Origin: Flavobacterium saliperosum
Lineage (GTDB): Bacteria; Bacteroidota; Bacteroidia; Flavobacteriales; Flavobacteriaceae
Reading direction: 5' to 3'
DNA: 64,000 nucleotides
Assembly (NCBI RefSeq): GCF_900100625.1
Contig: NZ_FMTY01000004.1
Span: 162,498 to 226,497, forward strand
The notes beneath the pieces are model-generated. The model searched no databases and was not told the DNA's origin. It saw only the letters and a program-made list of their open reading frames with translations. How positions within the stretch are numbered: the stretch's first letter is position 1; each line of letters begins with the position of its first letter. The position numbers were made by a program, and so were the translations under genes. Positions 53,857 through 62,404 of this stretch are shown here, in pieces.

Positions 53857-54982
53857 TCTGATATTTCAATTTATTAACTACCGGATTGGCATACATAGCT
53901 AAAAAACTGTCTTTCAAAGCATTCACTTCGCTTCCCAAACGCATTTCCAGTCGGCGTTCAAAAAGCTGCTTCTCTTTTTCGGTATATTGATTTGAGAATT
54001 CATCGGTATTGTTAATCAAATCGTATGCGATAAAATTCGTGGGCCATAGTTTATACGTCGACAAAATCGAATCGTCAATTACCTGTGCCAACGCCTGAAT
54101 CTGTTTGTTATTGTTGTCGTTTTCAGCCGAAATCTTATCCAGTTCCTTGTCCAGAACATCGCCCACATGAATGTGAATTCGTTTTTTCTGACCGATGATG
54201 CCGCTGATTAACGTGATAAAATCCTCGTTTTTCTCCTTGATATAGATTTCGTCGTTGGCTTCTGCCATGATTTGCGGCATTTTCAGGGCGTCTGTAGGAT
54301 CGTATTCATAGGAAATGGAAACCGGAACAATCTTAATTTTCTTAAAATAGTTCATCAGGTTTTTTTCATCCGAAGCCATCGCCAACATCTTCAACACCCC
54401 TTGGTGTGTGGCATCATTCCCGTCTTTGGTTCTTCCTTCACGCTGCGCAATCCAAACCGAACGGTTCTCTTTGGAAAGCAAATGATAGATGAATTCCGAC
54501 ATCAGTTTCGAACTCTGTAACAACTCTCTTGGCGACAATCCCCGGCGTACCAGAAAATTTCGATTTAACTTAGAAAGTGTCAACAAAAAGGATTTCTGCA
54601 CCAGATTGTCTCCGATAGCGGAAGCCGTCATTATCAATCCGTGATCGAACAGGCTGACATTCAACAACGACGTGTCCAGAATAATATCGCGGTGATTGGA
54701 GATGAAAAGATAAGAGGTATTGGGTTCCAATTTCTCAAAACCCGACGTTGTCAGTCCGTCCGAACTGCGTTCCAAAACGCGCTGAATGGACTGATAAATG
54801 AAATTAACCTGAAAATCACGAATGGAATGTGTTCTTTTCAACTGTTCCATCCAAACTGATTCTTCCACATCGGGAAAAGTAAAACTCATCAGCGCCTTCA
54901 TCATGGGATGATTCGCAACGCTTTGAATGGCTGTATTTACTTCGCTGTCATAAAACTGGCGAATCGAGTCGAACTTTGGCAT
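53846..54982 (-). CDS. 1-acylglycerol-3-phosphate acyltransferase-like (PlsC family) protein
   Basis: 378 residues. Acyltransferase motif I appears as NHRDIILDTSLLN (NHxxxxxD), with FLVRRGLSPRELL and the glycerol-P site WIAQREGRTKDGND. Longer than ordinary PlsC because of a helical N-terminal part and a charged C-terminal extension. It probably acylates a lysophospholipid or related lipid. Middle gene of the run TatD-acyltransferase-ansA on the minus strand, overlapping ansA by 11 bp. Confidence 0.85.
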   Translation of the reverse strand: MPKFDSIRQFYDSEVNTAIQSVANHPMMKALMSFTFPDVEESVWMEQLKRTHSIRDFQVNFIYQSIQRVLERSSDGLTTSGFEKLEPNTSYLFISNHRDIILDTSLLNVSLFDHGLIMTASAIGDNLVQKSFLLTLSKLNRNFLVRRGLSPRELLQSSKLMSEFIYHLLSKENRSVWIAQREGRTKDGNDATHQGVLKMLAMASDEKNLMNYFKKIKIVPVSISYEYDPTDALKMPQIMAEANDEIYIKEKNEDFITLISGIIGQKKRIHIHVGDVLDKELDKISAENDNNNKQIQALAQVIDDSILSTYKLWPTNFIAYDLINNTDEFSNQYTEKEKQLFERRLEMRLGSEVNALKDSFLAMYANPVVNKLKYQNVN

Positions 54983-55044
54983 TAGTTAATTTTTAACAAT
55001 TCACAAATGAACGAAATTTTTATGAATGAAAGGCGATTTCTTTG

Positions 55045-55812
55045 TTAAATCCCGAAAATTTCACGCGAATTTTCGGTTGTAATTCGGGCAATTTCCGCTA
55101 CCGGCAACTGATAAATTTCTGAAAGCTTTTCGGCCACCAAGGTTACGTAACTGCTTTCGTTGCGTTTTCCGCGATACGGTACCGGCGCCAAATACGGCGA
55201 ATCGGTTTCCAAAACGATATGTTTGATGTCGATTTGATTTAAAAATTGGTCGATTTTTCCGTTTTTGAAGGTGACCACGCCGCCAATTCCCAACTTCATA
55301 TTATACGATATTGCCTGCAAGGCCTGTTCGTAGGTTCCCGAAAAACAATGAAAGATACCGAACAAATCGGGTGATTTTTCCAGCTCCAACACTTCGAAAA
55401 TTTCATCGAAAGCGTCCCGACAGTGAATGTTGATGGGTAATTGGTATTGCTTTGCCCATTGTATCTGTTTCTGAAAAGCGATTTTCTGAATGTCCAACGT
55501 GGTTTTATCCCAATACAAATCAATTCCGATTTCTCCGATAGCGGTAAATTTACGCTTCTTCAATTCGGCTTCCACATGGGCCAATTCGATTTCGTAATTT
55601 TCTTTCACATAACACGGATGCAGTCCCATCATCAGGAAAATATTGTCGGGATATTGCTGTTCCAGATCATACATTTTTTTCGTGTACGACGAATCGATAG
55701 CCGGAATGAAAAAACGTTTTACACCATTATTCAGGGCGCGTTCAATCATTTCGCTGCGGTCATCGGCAAATTCTTCGGAATACAAATGGGTATGCGTATC
55801 GGTAAAAATCAT
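55045..55812 (-). CDS. TatD-family metal-dependent hydrolase
   Basis: 255 residues, TIM-barrel. Metal ligands: DTHTHLYSEEF at the start, GEIGIDLYWD, PINIHCRDAFDE, FHCFSG and the late ETDSPYLAP. Family members are 3'-5' exonucleases or D-aminoacyl-tRNA deacylase-like enzymes; the precise substrate is open. First gene of the run leading to the acyltransferase and ansA. Confidence 0.93.
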   Translation of the reverse strand: MIFTDTHTHLYSEEFADDRSEMIERALNNGVKRFFIPAIDSSYTKKMYDLEQQYPDNIFLMMGLHPCYVKENYEIELAHVEAELKKRKFTAIGEIGIDLYWDKTTLDIQKIAFQKQIQWAKQYQLPINIHCRDAFDEIFEVLELEKSPDLFGIFHCFSGTYEQALQAISYNMKLGIGGVVTFKNGKIDQFLNQIDIKHIVLETDSPYLAPVPYRGKRNESSYVTLVAEKLSEIYQLPVAEIARITTENSREIFGI

Positions 55813-55858
55813 TAGTTGTAATTTGGTGCAAAGTTAATGACTTTGAATTTGTTTTCCT

Positions 55859-55866
55859 TATTTTTG
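55859..55866 (+). promoter_or_regulatory. TAnnTTTG (-7) box, 4 nt from the ATG
   Basis: TATTTTTG ends 4 nt before the start of the retropepsin-like gene, so a leaderless mRNA is likely if it is used. Confidence 0.5.
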
Positions 55867-55870
55867 AGTC

Positions 55871-56308
55871 ATGGAAAATCTGCAGGAACTACTTAGAAAA
55901 AAAGGGTATAAGAAAGTGAAATTCAAAGTTTCCAAAACCCAGCATCTTTTGATTAAAGCAAAGGTCAATGGGGTATCCGGCAGCTTCATTCTTGACACCG
56001 GCGCTTCCAACAGCTGCATCGGATTTGAGAGTGTGGATTATTTTAACATTATTGCCCAAGATTCGCCCACCAAAGCGGCCGGCGCCGGAGCAACGGGAAT
56101 GTATACCCAAATGGCTACCGATAATTTACTCCAGCTTTCCCATTGGAAAACCAACGCTTTTTCATTGGTGATTTTTGACATGAGTCATGTGAATCTGGCA
56201 TTGCAACAATATAAAGCCAAAGCGGTTCATGGTATAATTGGCGCCGATATTCTTTTGAAAGGAAAAGCCATTATTGATTATTACAATCATTATCTGTATC
56301 TGAAATAA
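55871..56308 (+). CDS. Retropepsin-like aspartic protease domain protein
   Basis: 145 residues, no signal peptide. The active-site loop is FILDTGASNSCI (D42, DTGAS), followed by a flap-like segment (AAGAGATGMYTQMA) and the second hydrophobic loop VHGIIGADILLKGKAIIDYYN. This is a single-domain aspartic protease of the retroviral/Ddi1 fold, active only as a dimer. There is no retro-element context. The substrate is unknown. Confidence 0.85.
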   Translation: MENLQELLRKKGYKKVKFKVSKTQHLLIKAKVNGVSGSFILDTGASNSCIGFESVDYFNIIAQDSPTKAAGAGATGMYTQMATDNLLQLSHWKTNAFSLVIFDMSHVNLALQQYKAKAVHGIIGADILLKGKAIIDYYNHYLYLK

Positions 56309-56309
56309 A

Positions 56310-57524
56310 TCAAAAATTTTTTTTGAGTGTCCTGTAGGCAATCATACTACTGACAATCATCAGGATTCCGCCTAAAATAAAGTGCGCGCCCGCAAATTTA
56401 AACGGTGCCTCATCGTGGGTGAAGAAGTAAAAGGTATTTGCCATTAACGGCGGCCCAATAATGGATGTGGCACTCATCAAACTCGCCAACGTCCCTTGTA
56501 TTTCCCCCTGTTCCGAAGCGGGAACGGTAGCCGAAATGACCGACTGCAAAGCCGGGCCCGCTATGCCTCCCAAACAATACGGAATCAGGAACACAAACAT
56601 CATCCAGCCTTGTGTGGCGAATGCGAAGAGAAACATTCCGATGGAATACAAAAACAATCCGAAATAAATGCTTTTACTGTTTCCCAATTTCGGATTAATC
56701 CATCGAATCAATCCGCCCTGCACGATTCCCACCAGCAAACCGATAACACCCAATGAAATCCCAACCATCCGTTCGTTCCAGTTGAAACGGTACATGGTAA
56801 AATAACTCCAGTTGCTCTGTACCGCATGACTGGCAATGTACACCAGCACCAACGCGGCAATCAATCCGATTAAAGACGGGTACTTTTTCAGGTTGAGCAA
56901 TGCGCTTACCGGATTGGCCCGTTTCCAACTGAAAGCTCTTCGGTTTGCTTTGGATAAGGATTCCGGAAGGATAAAATAACCGTATAAAAAGTTAATAAAA
57001 CAAAGCACTGCTGCGGCATAAAACGGAACCCGCGAGCCGTATTGTCCTAAAATCCCACCGATAACCGGACCGATGATAAATCCCAACCCAAAAGCTGCCC
57101 CAATCATCCCGAAGTTCTTGGCGCGATTGGTTTCGTCACTCACATCAGCAATGTAAGCGGCGGCCGTTGTTATACTGGCTCCTGTTAATCCGGCAAGAAT
57201 CCTTCCGATAAACAACCAGGCGATTGTTGGCGCAAAAGCCAGTAAAAGATAATCCATGGCAAAAAAGAAAAGGGATATCAGAATAATGGGACGGCGCCCG
57301 AATTTATCACTCAGGTTTCCGATTAGCGGCGCGAATAAAAATTGGGTAATTGCATAAGCAAACGTTAACCAGCCACCGTATTGGGATGCCACACTGATAT
57401 CGCCATGGATGAGTTCGGCAATCAATTTCGGAATTACCGGTATGATGATTCCCCATCCGATAATATCGATTAACATCGTTATAAATATAAATCCAACTGC
57501 TGCCGATTTTTTGCTTGCCTTCAT
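56310..57524 (-). CDS. TetA-like MFS exporter
   Basis: 404 residues, twelve transmembrane segments. Family motif [17 protein letters not shown] in loop 2-3 and motif C-like [15 protein letters not shown] in helix 5, which marks it as a drug:proton antiporter. The opening [16 protein letters not shown] is that of the TCR/Tet subfamily. Flavobacterial chromosomes carry such genes without tetracycline resistance, so no resistance is claimed. It ends 1 nt from the convergent retropepsin-like gene. Confidence 0.88.
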   Translation of the reverse strand: MKASKKSAAVGFIFITMLIDIIGWGIIIPVIPKLIAELIHGDISVASQYGGWLTFAYAITQFLFAPLIGNLSDKFGRRPIILISLFFFAMDYLLLAFAPTIAWLFIGRILAGLTGASITTAAAYIADVSDETNRAKNFGMIGAAFGLGFIIGPVIGGILGQYGSRVPFYAAAVLCFINFLYGYFILPESLSKANRRAFSWKRANPVSALLNLKKYPSLIGLIAALVLVYIASHAVQSNWSYFTMYRFNWNERMVGISLGVIGLLVGIVQGGLIRWINPKLGNSKSIYFGLFLYSIGMFLFAFATQGWMMFVFLIPYCLGGIAGPALQSVISATVPASEQGEIQGTLASLMSATSIIGPPLMANTFYFFTHDEAPFKFAGAHFILGGILMIVSSMIAYRTLKKNF

Positions 57525-57582
57525 GCTTTTGTTTAAAAAGTAAACCTACAAAAAATCTTATTCCCAAACCCTTATCGTATTA

Positions 57583-57608
57583 AAAAAAGCCTCAAATTGA
57601 GGCTTTTT
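57583..57608 (-). terminator. Terminator of the C1 peptidase gene
   Basis: Stem AAAAAGCCTCA / TGAGGCTTTTT with a tight loop. A-run and T-run on the two sides; it lies between the C1 peptidase stop and the MFS gene on the minus strand. Confidence 0.85.
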
Positions 57609-57651
57609 ACAGTTGTGTCGGTTTAGTTAACCAATCTTAAAAAAAACAAAT

Positions 57652-58623
57652 CTATTGTGGTGCGTTAGCCGCGGCATTGGGAAGTATGCATCCCGTCCAA
57701 CCGAAAGCGCCTCTTGCCATATTATCATACGTCACATAAAAATAACCACTTCGTCCCCAGCCGGAACCCCAGGAATTCAAAACCTTAAACTGACGCGTCG
57801 TATCATCATACCCCACAATACAAACACAGTGTCCGCCTTGTCTGGTTCCGTACAAATTCGACCATACGTGATTGTTCAGTCGCATGTCGTAAAAACTTTG
57901 GTTTACGTCAAAACAAGCCGCAATAGGATAATTCTGGCTCAAGTAGTATTTCAAATCCGCAACGCTCGTCGGATTAACATAGAACCATCCGTTTGATTTT
58001 CTTCCCGCTGCCCACGTTCTTTGCTGTGTTGTAGGCTGTGTATAACATCCGCCTGCCACGTAAGGCATTTGGCTATTACTGCATTGTCCTTGGTTTTTAA
58101 TCAGGTTCATTGCGTCGTTCGGATACGATCCTGCCCCACAATTCCCCAATTTAATCTGGTTATAAACATAAGCCGCACTTCTAACCGCTCCCGACCATGA
58201 ATTTTGATGTACCGAATTATTAATGTATCGTGTAATTCCGTGTGCCGCATACCCAACACCCCAGCCCACACAAGAACCTTCACTACCCTGATTTCCAACC
58301 GGAGGCGACGGCAAATATTTCGAATAAGGCAATGCCGTGGTAGCGACAACCCTTTGCTCGGCAGTAGCAAGATCCGGACGTAGCTCCGATAATTTTGACA
58401 CGTACTCTTCCGGAGACAGGAATTTAATGCTTTTCAAATACGCTTCAGAAAAAGGAGCGCAACCGTATCTTCCCTGATCGAGAAGGTTCACTTCGCCATC
58501 CATTAATTTTTCCTGTACCGCAGTATCATCCGTTTTTTCATTTTCGCAGGAACCCAAAACAAGGGCTCCAAAAAGCAATAACCCTATTTTTTTAGGCCAT
58601 GATGTTAAAAAATGTTTTTTCAT
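57652..58623 (-). CDS. Papain-family (C1) cysteine peptidase lipoprotein
   Basis: 323 residues. Signal peptide with lipobox VLGSC (C26), a propeptide-like stretch (~30-100), then the peptidase. Oxyanion Gln112 and nucleophile C118 are in GNQGSEGSCVGWG, H265 in GGHCVCIVGYDD, and N283 in LNSWGSGWGRSGYF. All catalytic residues are present, so it is probably an active surface or periplasmic protease. Several further Cys could form disulfides. The start at 58623 is fixed by the signal peptide. It is divergent from the orphan gene at 58768. Confidence 0.92.
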   Translation of the reverse strand: MKKHFLTSWPKKIGLLLFGALVLGSCENEKTDDTAVQEKLMDGEVNLLDQGRYGCAPFSEAYLKSIKFLSPEEYVSKLSELRPDLATAEQRVVATTALPYSKYLPSPPVGNQGSEGSCVGWGVGYAAHGITRYINNSVHQNSWSGAVRSAAYVYNQIKLGNCGAGSYPNDAMNLIKNQGQCSNSQMPYVAGGCYTQPTTQQRTWAAGRKSNGWFYVNPTSVADLKYYLSQNYPIAACFDVNQSFYDMRLNNHVWSNLYGTRQGGHCVCIVGYDDTTRQFKVLNSWGSGWGRSGYFYVTYDNMARGAFGWTGCILPNAAANAPQ

Positions 58624-58767
58624 AACTTCTTTTAATTGTTAAATAATTTTAATAATTCAAATTTATTGTTAAAATTTGTTAAAAAATTAACCAAAAGTCA
58701 ACCACAAAGTCAACTTATCTCAGCCATAATTGAATCTACCTAACACAACTAACCGACATAATGCCAT

Positions 58768-59613
58768 ATGAAAATTATTATTGAACAATTAAAACAGGGT
58801 ATTCTATCCACTCCTTCCGTTCTCAATAGTTCTTTGACGAGTGTGAAAAAGTGGAAAAGGGCGCAGTATCTTATTTTGTCTGAAATTATTGCCGATCAGT
58901 TATCGAAGTCAGAACACCTGCAAGGTTGCAGAAAAAACGAACTGGGAACCACCATATCCAGTACGACCCTTCAAAGAATTTTCACCAACGATTATTCGGA
59001 TTCCGAAAATTCGGATTTACGATTTCTGAAAACCCTTGACAAATTGGCGATTTTCATTGGTTATCCTTCCTTAAATCACTTTCTGTCAAATTCGGCCGAT
59101 CACAATGTCCCTGAAGAAGCGGCGGCTTGTGAAATTACCGAAAAGGAAAAATTGCTCACTGTTTTTGAAAAACTGATAACCCGTTATTGTCAGGAAGAAT
59201 TCAACAGCCTTTTAAAATTGCCCGAAGTGGATTTGGGGAATTTATCCCATTATATATTTGACGACGGTCCGCTCACACAAAGAATCCACGACCTGATAAG
59301 CAATATTGCGCAATTGGGCCACCAGTTGAACAATGTGAACAACCGCTCCAATTTCGAACTGTACGATTTTAAATTGTGCTCTTTGGATGACAACCTTGCC
59401 GTGATTAAGGTGGAAGAATTCTGGAATCTGGAATTCCGGGATGACGACGGGAATTTATGCAATGCCTACAACCATGCGAACAAGCAAACCTATTTTATAA
59501 AGAAGCAAAACGGGGTTTGGAAAATTTGGGACAATCACAATCCGGATTACAAAACCATTATCAATGAAATGTCGGAGAACCTGAAGCAAAGCAAAAAGTC
59601 CTCCGTTTCTTAA
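58768..59613 (+). CDS. Orphan regulator-like protein with flavobacterial N-terminal domain
   Basis: 281 residues, soluble. The N-terminal ~110 residues contain ISSTTLQRIF...SENSDLRFLKTLDKLAIFIGYPSLNHFL, a segment I have seen at the start of several flavobacterial proteins of regulatory look; its shape (helices with a 'which genes to read' HTH-like turn) suggests DNA or partner binding. The C-terminal ~85 residues (DDNLAVIKVEEFWNLEFRDDDGN...YFIKKQNGVWKIWDNHNPD) resemble an NTF2-like ligand pocket. No function is assigned. It faces the C1 peptidase gene across 144 bp and is convergent with the XRE gene. Confidence 0.6.
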   Translation: MKIIIEQLKQGILSTPSVLNSSLTSVKKWKRAQYLILSEIIADQLSKSEHLQGCRKNELGTTISSTTLQRIFTNDYSDSENSDLRFLKTLDKLAIFIGYPSLNHFLSNSADHNVPEEAAACEITEKEKLLTVFEKLITRYCQEEFNSLLKLPEVDLGNLSHYIFDDGPLTQRIHDLISNIAQLGHQLNNVNNRSNFELYDFKLCSLDDNLAVIKVEEFWNLEFRDDDGNLCNAYNHANKQTYFIKKQNGVWKIWDNHNPDYKTIINEMSENLKQSKKSSVS

Positions 59614-59630
59614 TTCCCCGATCCGAAATT

Positions 59631-60161
59631 TTAAGACGAAGGGTTTTGTTTCATCTTTTGTTCCAAACGGATTTGTAACGATTCCAGGGTTTCTTTTTTC
59701 AGCTGCAAGGCCGTTAACGCATAGCGATTGTGTTTCTTGAGGGTGTTCGTGGCTCTTACCCGGATGCTTCTTATCAGCGCGCTCTTGGTTTGAGATTCTT
59801 TTTGTTGCTCTAAAAACGCGGCCACTTCCAGGGCAGCGAAACATTCGGTTCGTATGTTTTCCATCGTGCTGATTTGTTTGGTCATCTTGTACTGTTTGAT
59901 TTGCACCTTGCGATAGTCCTGTTGTAATTTTTCCTGTGCCTGTTGCTGTTCGGTTTTGGTAAGTAATTCACTTTCTTTGGAAAAGGTTTTTGTCTCCTGT
60001 AAATGTTTCAGCACTACTGCCAATTGTTGCGTGGCGGCTAAAGGCAAATCGCGTTTTCCGGAAACAAACATCGACCATTGGCCTCGCTCTATGCCTAACA
60101 TATGAGCTGTTTCCTCTTGTGATAATCCCAATAGGGTTTTTAGCGTGGCGTTTTTTTTCAT
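59631..60161 (-). CDS. XRE-type helix-turn-helix regulator with coiled-coil tail
   Basis: 176 residues from the ATG at 60161 (MKKNATLKTLLGLSQEETAHMLG); the longer in-frame ATG at 60218 would overlap operator 1. HTH at ~8-45 (LGLSQEETAHMLGIERGQWSMFVSGKRDLP), then a long helical, Gln/Lys-rich region (~55-170, KTEQQQAQEKLQQDYRKVQIKQYKM...) likely a coiled coil for oligomerisation or partner binding. Upstream are two copies of an imperfect palindrome (60189-60210, 60229-60251) bracketing a -7 box, so the gene probably represses itself. No toxin-like neighbour is obvious. Confidence 0.82.
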   Translation of the reverse strand: MKKNATLKTLLGLSQEETAHMLGIERGQWSMFVSGKRDLPLAATQQLAVVLKHLQETKTFSKESELLTKTEQQQAQEKLQQDYRKVQIKQYKMTKQISTMENIRTECFAALEVAAFLEQQKESQTKSALIRSIRVRATNTLKKHNRYALTALQLKKETLESLQIRLEQKMKQNPSS

Positions 60162-60188
60162 TGGTTGCGTTTTTTTAAAAAAATAGAA

Positions 60189-60251
60189 TTTGAAACGAAA
60201 TTGGTTGCAATGATTCAAAAATAAAAAATTTGAAACATATTTTGTTGCAAA
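60189..60251 (-). promoter_or_regulatory. Twin operator and promoter of the XRE regulator
   Basis: Two sites TTTGAAAC-N7-GTTGCAA (60189-60210 and 60229-60250, the latter extending to 60251), each an imperfect palindrome, repeat at exactly 40 bp, near four DNA turns. Between them on the minus strand is TATTTTTG (60223-60216), a perfect -7 box. A TTG at 60250-60248, inside the upstream site, lies 24 nt before it. A further perfect palindrome GTTGCAAC sits at 60269-60276. Confidence 0.7.
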
Positions 60252-60301
60252 TTTTTAAAAAAATTTTAGTTGCAACAGCTTTTATTACTACGTATCGTTT
60301 T

Positions 60302-60428
60302 TGTCATTCCGACGAAGGAGGAATCGCATTAGCGTTCTGTTGTCATTCCGACAAGGTAGAAACGTAAGTTCAGCGCAGCTAAATCTCGTTATGGAAGTCT
60401 TATGGGATTCTTCGTTCCTCAGAAGGAC
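60302..60428. repeat. Dispersed 'GTCATTCCGAC' repeat element
   Basis: The left end TGTCATTCCGACGAAGGAGG and the right end (60405-60428) form an imperfect inverted repeat of about 24 bp, and the left motif is repeated directly at 60340-60356. No ORF inside. This type of MITE-like sequence is familiar from Flavobacterium intergenic DNA. Confidence 0.6.
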
Positions 60429-60559
60429 AAAACAACCGCCTTTTGAAATATCACTGAATTTGGTGATTGTGTAGGTGTTTTTTTATGGTTAGGTTTGTGG
60501 GAAGAAGTTTGCTGGACTCGTTTATTTATGTGTTGGCGGCAATTTTAACCAAACAGTAT

Positions 60560-61402
60560 ATGAAAAAACTCATTTTAATTATTTTATTATTCTCAACAAT
60601 TTATTGTGTCGCTCAGGATAAATTAAATTTCAATACAAAATTTACTCAAAGTGAAGACAAGTGGGTGGCTTTTCCAGCTGATTCTCTTGGTTCACATATT
60701 TTTGGGTTTATTTATATTGATTCGCAAGCAGGATTAACATTTGACTATTCGGGCTCTTTCAAAATTAACAGTAACGGAAAGTTCATTCTCAAAAAAAAGG
60801 AAATGGAAGGTTCCATTAAACATAGATTACAACCCAACAATACATTAGTAGCAATTATTCCAGAATCACATTTTACAGAATTGGAAGTTTCCAAATTTCC
60901 TGAGTGGCTCAAATATTACAAAGAAGATGAAAATACTATTGAACGTTTATATAAATGGGGATATATGTATAATGGTTGGGGAGAATGTGCTAAAGCATTG
61001 GAGTTTTTGGAAAAAGCAAATAAAATTAATCCTGACTATAAAGGACTTAGAGTTGAATTAGGCTTTTCATATAATTGTTTAGGTCAATCTCAAAATGCTA
61101 TCAATATTCTAAAAGCAGCACTCAAAATCGAACCAAAAGATGCTTATATTTATAAAGAATTACTTTATTCACAAATACATAATAATCAACTCAATGATGC
61201 AATAACTACTTATGATAAAATAGTAGCAGAGATTGCTGATAAAACCTATAATGCTGAAAATGCTTATAATATTTTAGCAGGATACTTTAGTCAGAAAAAT
61301 TTAGAAAAATTCAACGAGTGGATAAAAAAAACACAAATTGACAAAGACAAGAGATTTGGCCATTATGTCGAAAGACTGAAGAAAGAATTAGATAAAAAAT
61401 AA
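60560..61402 (+). CDS. Secreted TPR-repeat protein
   Basis: 280 residues from the ATG at 60560, which gives a clean signal peptide (MKKLILIILLFSTIYCVAQ); the frame extends upstream to 60467 without such features. A middle domain of unknown fold (~20-125) precedes about three TPR units (~130-235: GECAKALEFLEKANKINPD, GQSQNAINILKAALKIEPK, NQLNDAITTYDKIV). A periplasmic protein-protein adaptor is likely. The base composition is clearly more AT-rich than the housekeeping genes, pointing to recent acquisition. A 28-bp segment after the stop resembles that after the next gene. Confidence 0.78.
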   Translation: MKKLILIILLFSTIYCVAQDKLNFNTKFTQSEDKWVAFPADSLGSHIFGFIYIDSQAGLTFDYSGSFKINSNGKFILKKKEMEGSIKHRLQPNNTLVAIIPESHFTELEVSKFPEWLKYYKEDENTIERLYKWGYMYNGWGECAKALEFLEKANKINPDYKGLRVELGFSYNCLGQSQNAINILKAALKIEPKDAYIYKELLYSQIHNNQLNDAITTYDKIVAEIADKTYNAENAYNILAGYFSQKNLEKFNEWIKKTQIDKDKRFGHYVERLKKELDKK

Positions 61403-61405
61403 AAA

Positions 61406-61433
61406 CTGCTGACAACCGGGGTTTCATGAAATT
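61406..61433 (+). repeat. Cassette-end-like repeat, copy 1
   Basis: CTGCTGACAACCGG then GGTTTCATGAAATT, starting 3 nt after the TPR gene's stop. It aligns with copy 2 at 62227-62251 allowing a short gap. Confidence 0.45.
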
Positions 61434-61445
61434 TAAATTGACGAA

Positions 61446-62222
61446 ATGAGAAAATTCATAATCTTAATGACACTTTTAATATCAAATCAAACTTTTAGTC
61501 AAAAAACCTTATTTGATACTCTGACAGTAAATTCTAAAACTAAGATAATTGGTCGTTATCCTCAATATGATAAAAATAAGTCATTTGAGAAGTACAATTT
61601 CATAATTGAAGATTCTACATCAATAGTTGAATTTATAAAAACTTTGAAATTAGGCGATGAAGTGAAGAACTCACTTGAAGACCCTTGTTTTAAACTAACT
61701 GTTGTTAAAAATTATGATGAAATCGGTTCTTGGACAATAAATCCAAACCTAAAAAGCGCAATGACTCACGATGGACATACTTACAAGTTTGACCTCAATC
61801 AAATCAGTAAATTAAATGAAACTCACCCTTTCAAGTATTCCTTTGAAATCAAAAGTTTTAGCTCTAAAAGTGAGTATGGAAAATATTTAGCACAACAAAA
61901 AAACAATCCAAATTTTTTATTTGACTATAGTCCACAATTTAGGTATGAGGGCAGTTTTGAAATCGAATTCAAAAAATCTGAAAAATTCCCACATCCAAAG
62001 GGAATTAGCGAATATCTTAAACCCTATATAGAAAAAATAGCTAATGAGGATGAATACAGCCTTGGATATATTGTAAATGAAAAAAACATGAAAAACAGGG
62101 AACAATATACAATGACAATTTCAGGATCTAAAAAGTTGTTCACTGAGCTTAAACTTAAAAATTTGAAAAACGAAAATTGGCAGCCAATAGTTGAAGAAGG
62201 ATATTTCTTTTATAAAAAATAA
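61446..62222 (+). CDS. Hypothetical secreted protein
   Basis: 258 residues: signal peptide 1-19 (MRKFIILMTLLISNQTFSQ), then a mixed alpha/beta body rich in Lys, Asn, Phe and Tyr. I do not recognise a family. It is as AT-rich as the TPR gene before it, from which it is separated by 43 bp, and it too is followed directly by the CTGCTnACA-type segment. The two genes may form one unit or be two cassettes acquired together. Confidence 0.72.
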   Translation: MRKFIILMTLLISNQTFSQKTLFDTLTVNSKTKIIGRYPQYDKNKSFEKYNFIIEDSTSIVEFIKTLKLGDEVKNSLEDPCFKLTVVKNYDEIGSWTINPNLKSAMTHDGHTYKFDLNQISKLNETHPFKYSFEIKSFSSKSEYGKYLAQQKNNPNFLFDYSPQFRYEGSFEIEFKKSEKFPHPKGISEYLKPYIEKIANEDEYSLGYIVNEKNMKNREQYTMTISGSKKLFTELKLKNLKNENWQPIVEEGYFFYKK

Positions 62223-62226
62223 ACTT

Positions 62227-62251
62227 CTGCTAACAGCGGTTATAAGAAATT
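62227..62251 (+). repeat. Cassette-end-like repeat, copy 2
   Basis: CTGCTAACAGCGGTTATAAG then AAATT, 4 nt after the stop of the second AT-rich gene; counterpart of 61406-61433. Confidence 0.45.
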
Positions 62252-62354
62252 AGAGCTTTAGTGTGTTTCAGAAAGTCTCTGTGTTTGCACTTCTTGCATA
62301 AACTATCCAGTTATTCTTTCAACTTATAAGAATATTCATAAACACCAACAACAA

Positions 62355-62382
62355 AAAAATCCCGCCTAAAAGACGGGATTTT
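62355..62382 (-). terminator. Terminator of the 2-oxoglutarate dehydrogenase operon
   Basis: AAAATCCCG (62356-62364) / CGGGATTTT (62374-62382), with an A-run that reads as T-run on the minus strand, 22 nt past the odhB stop. Confidence 0.85.
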
Positions 62383-62404
62383 CATTTATATAAACGCTAA
62401 CCTA

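Noticed and set aside
55871..56308. Retro-element protease
   Set aside because: DTGAS protease domain is there, but no reverse transcriptase, integrase or repeats surround it.
56310..57524. Tetracycline resistance call
   Set aside because: The family is right, but chromosomal copies in this lineage are general MFS exporters; no resistance context.
59631..60161. Antitoxin of a toxin-antitoxin pair
   Set aside because: HTH and self-regulation would fit, but no toxin-sized partner adjoins in the same operon.
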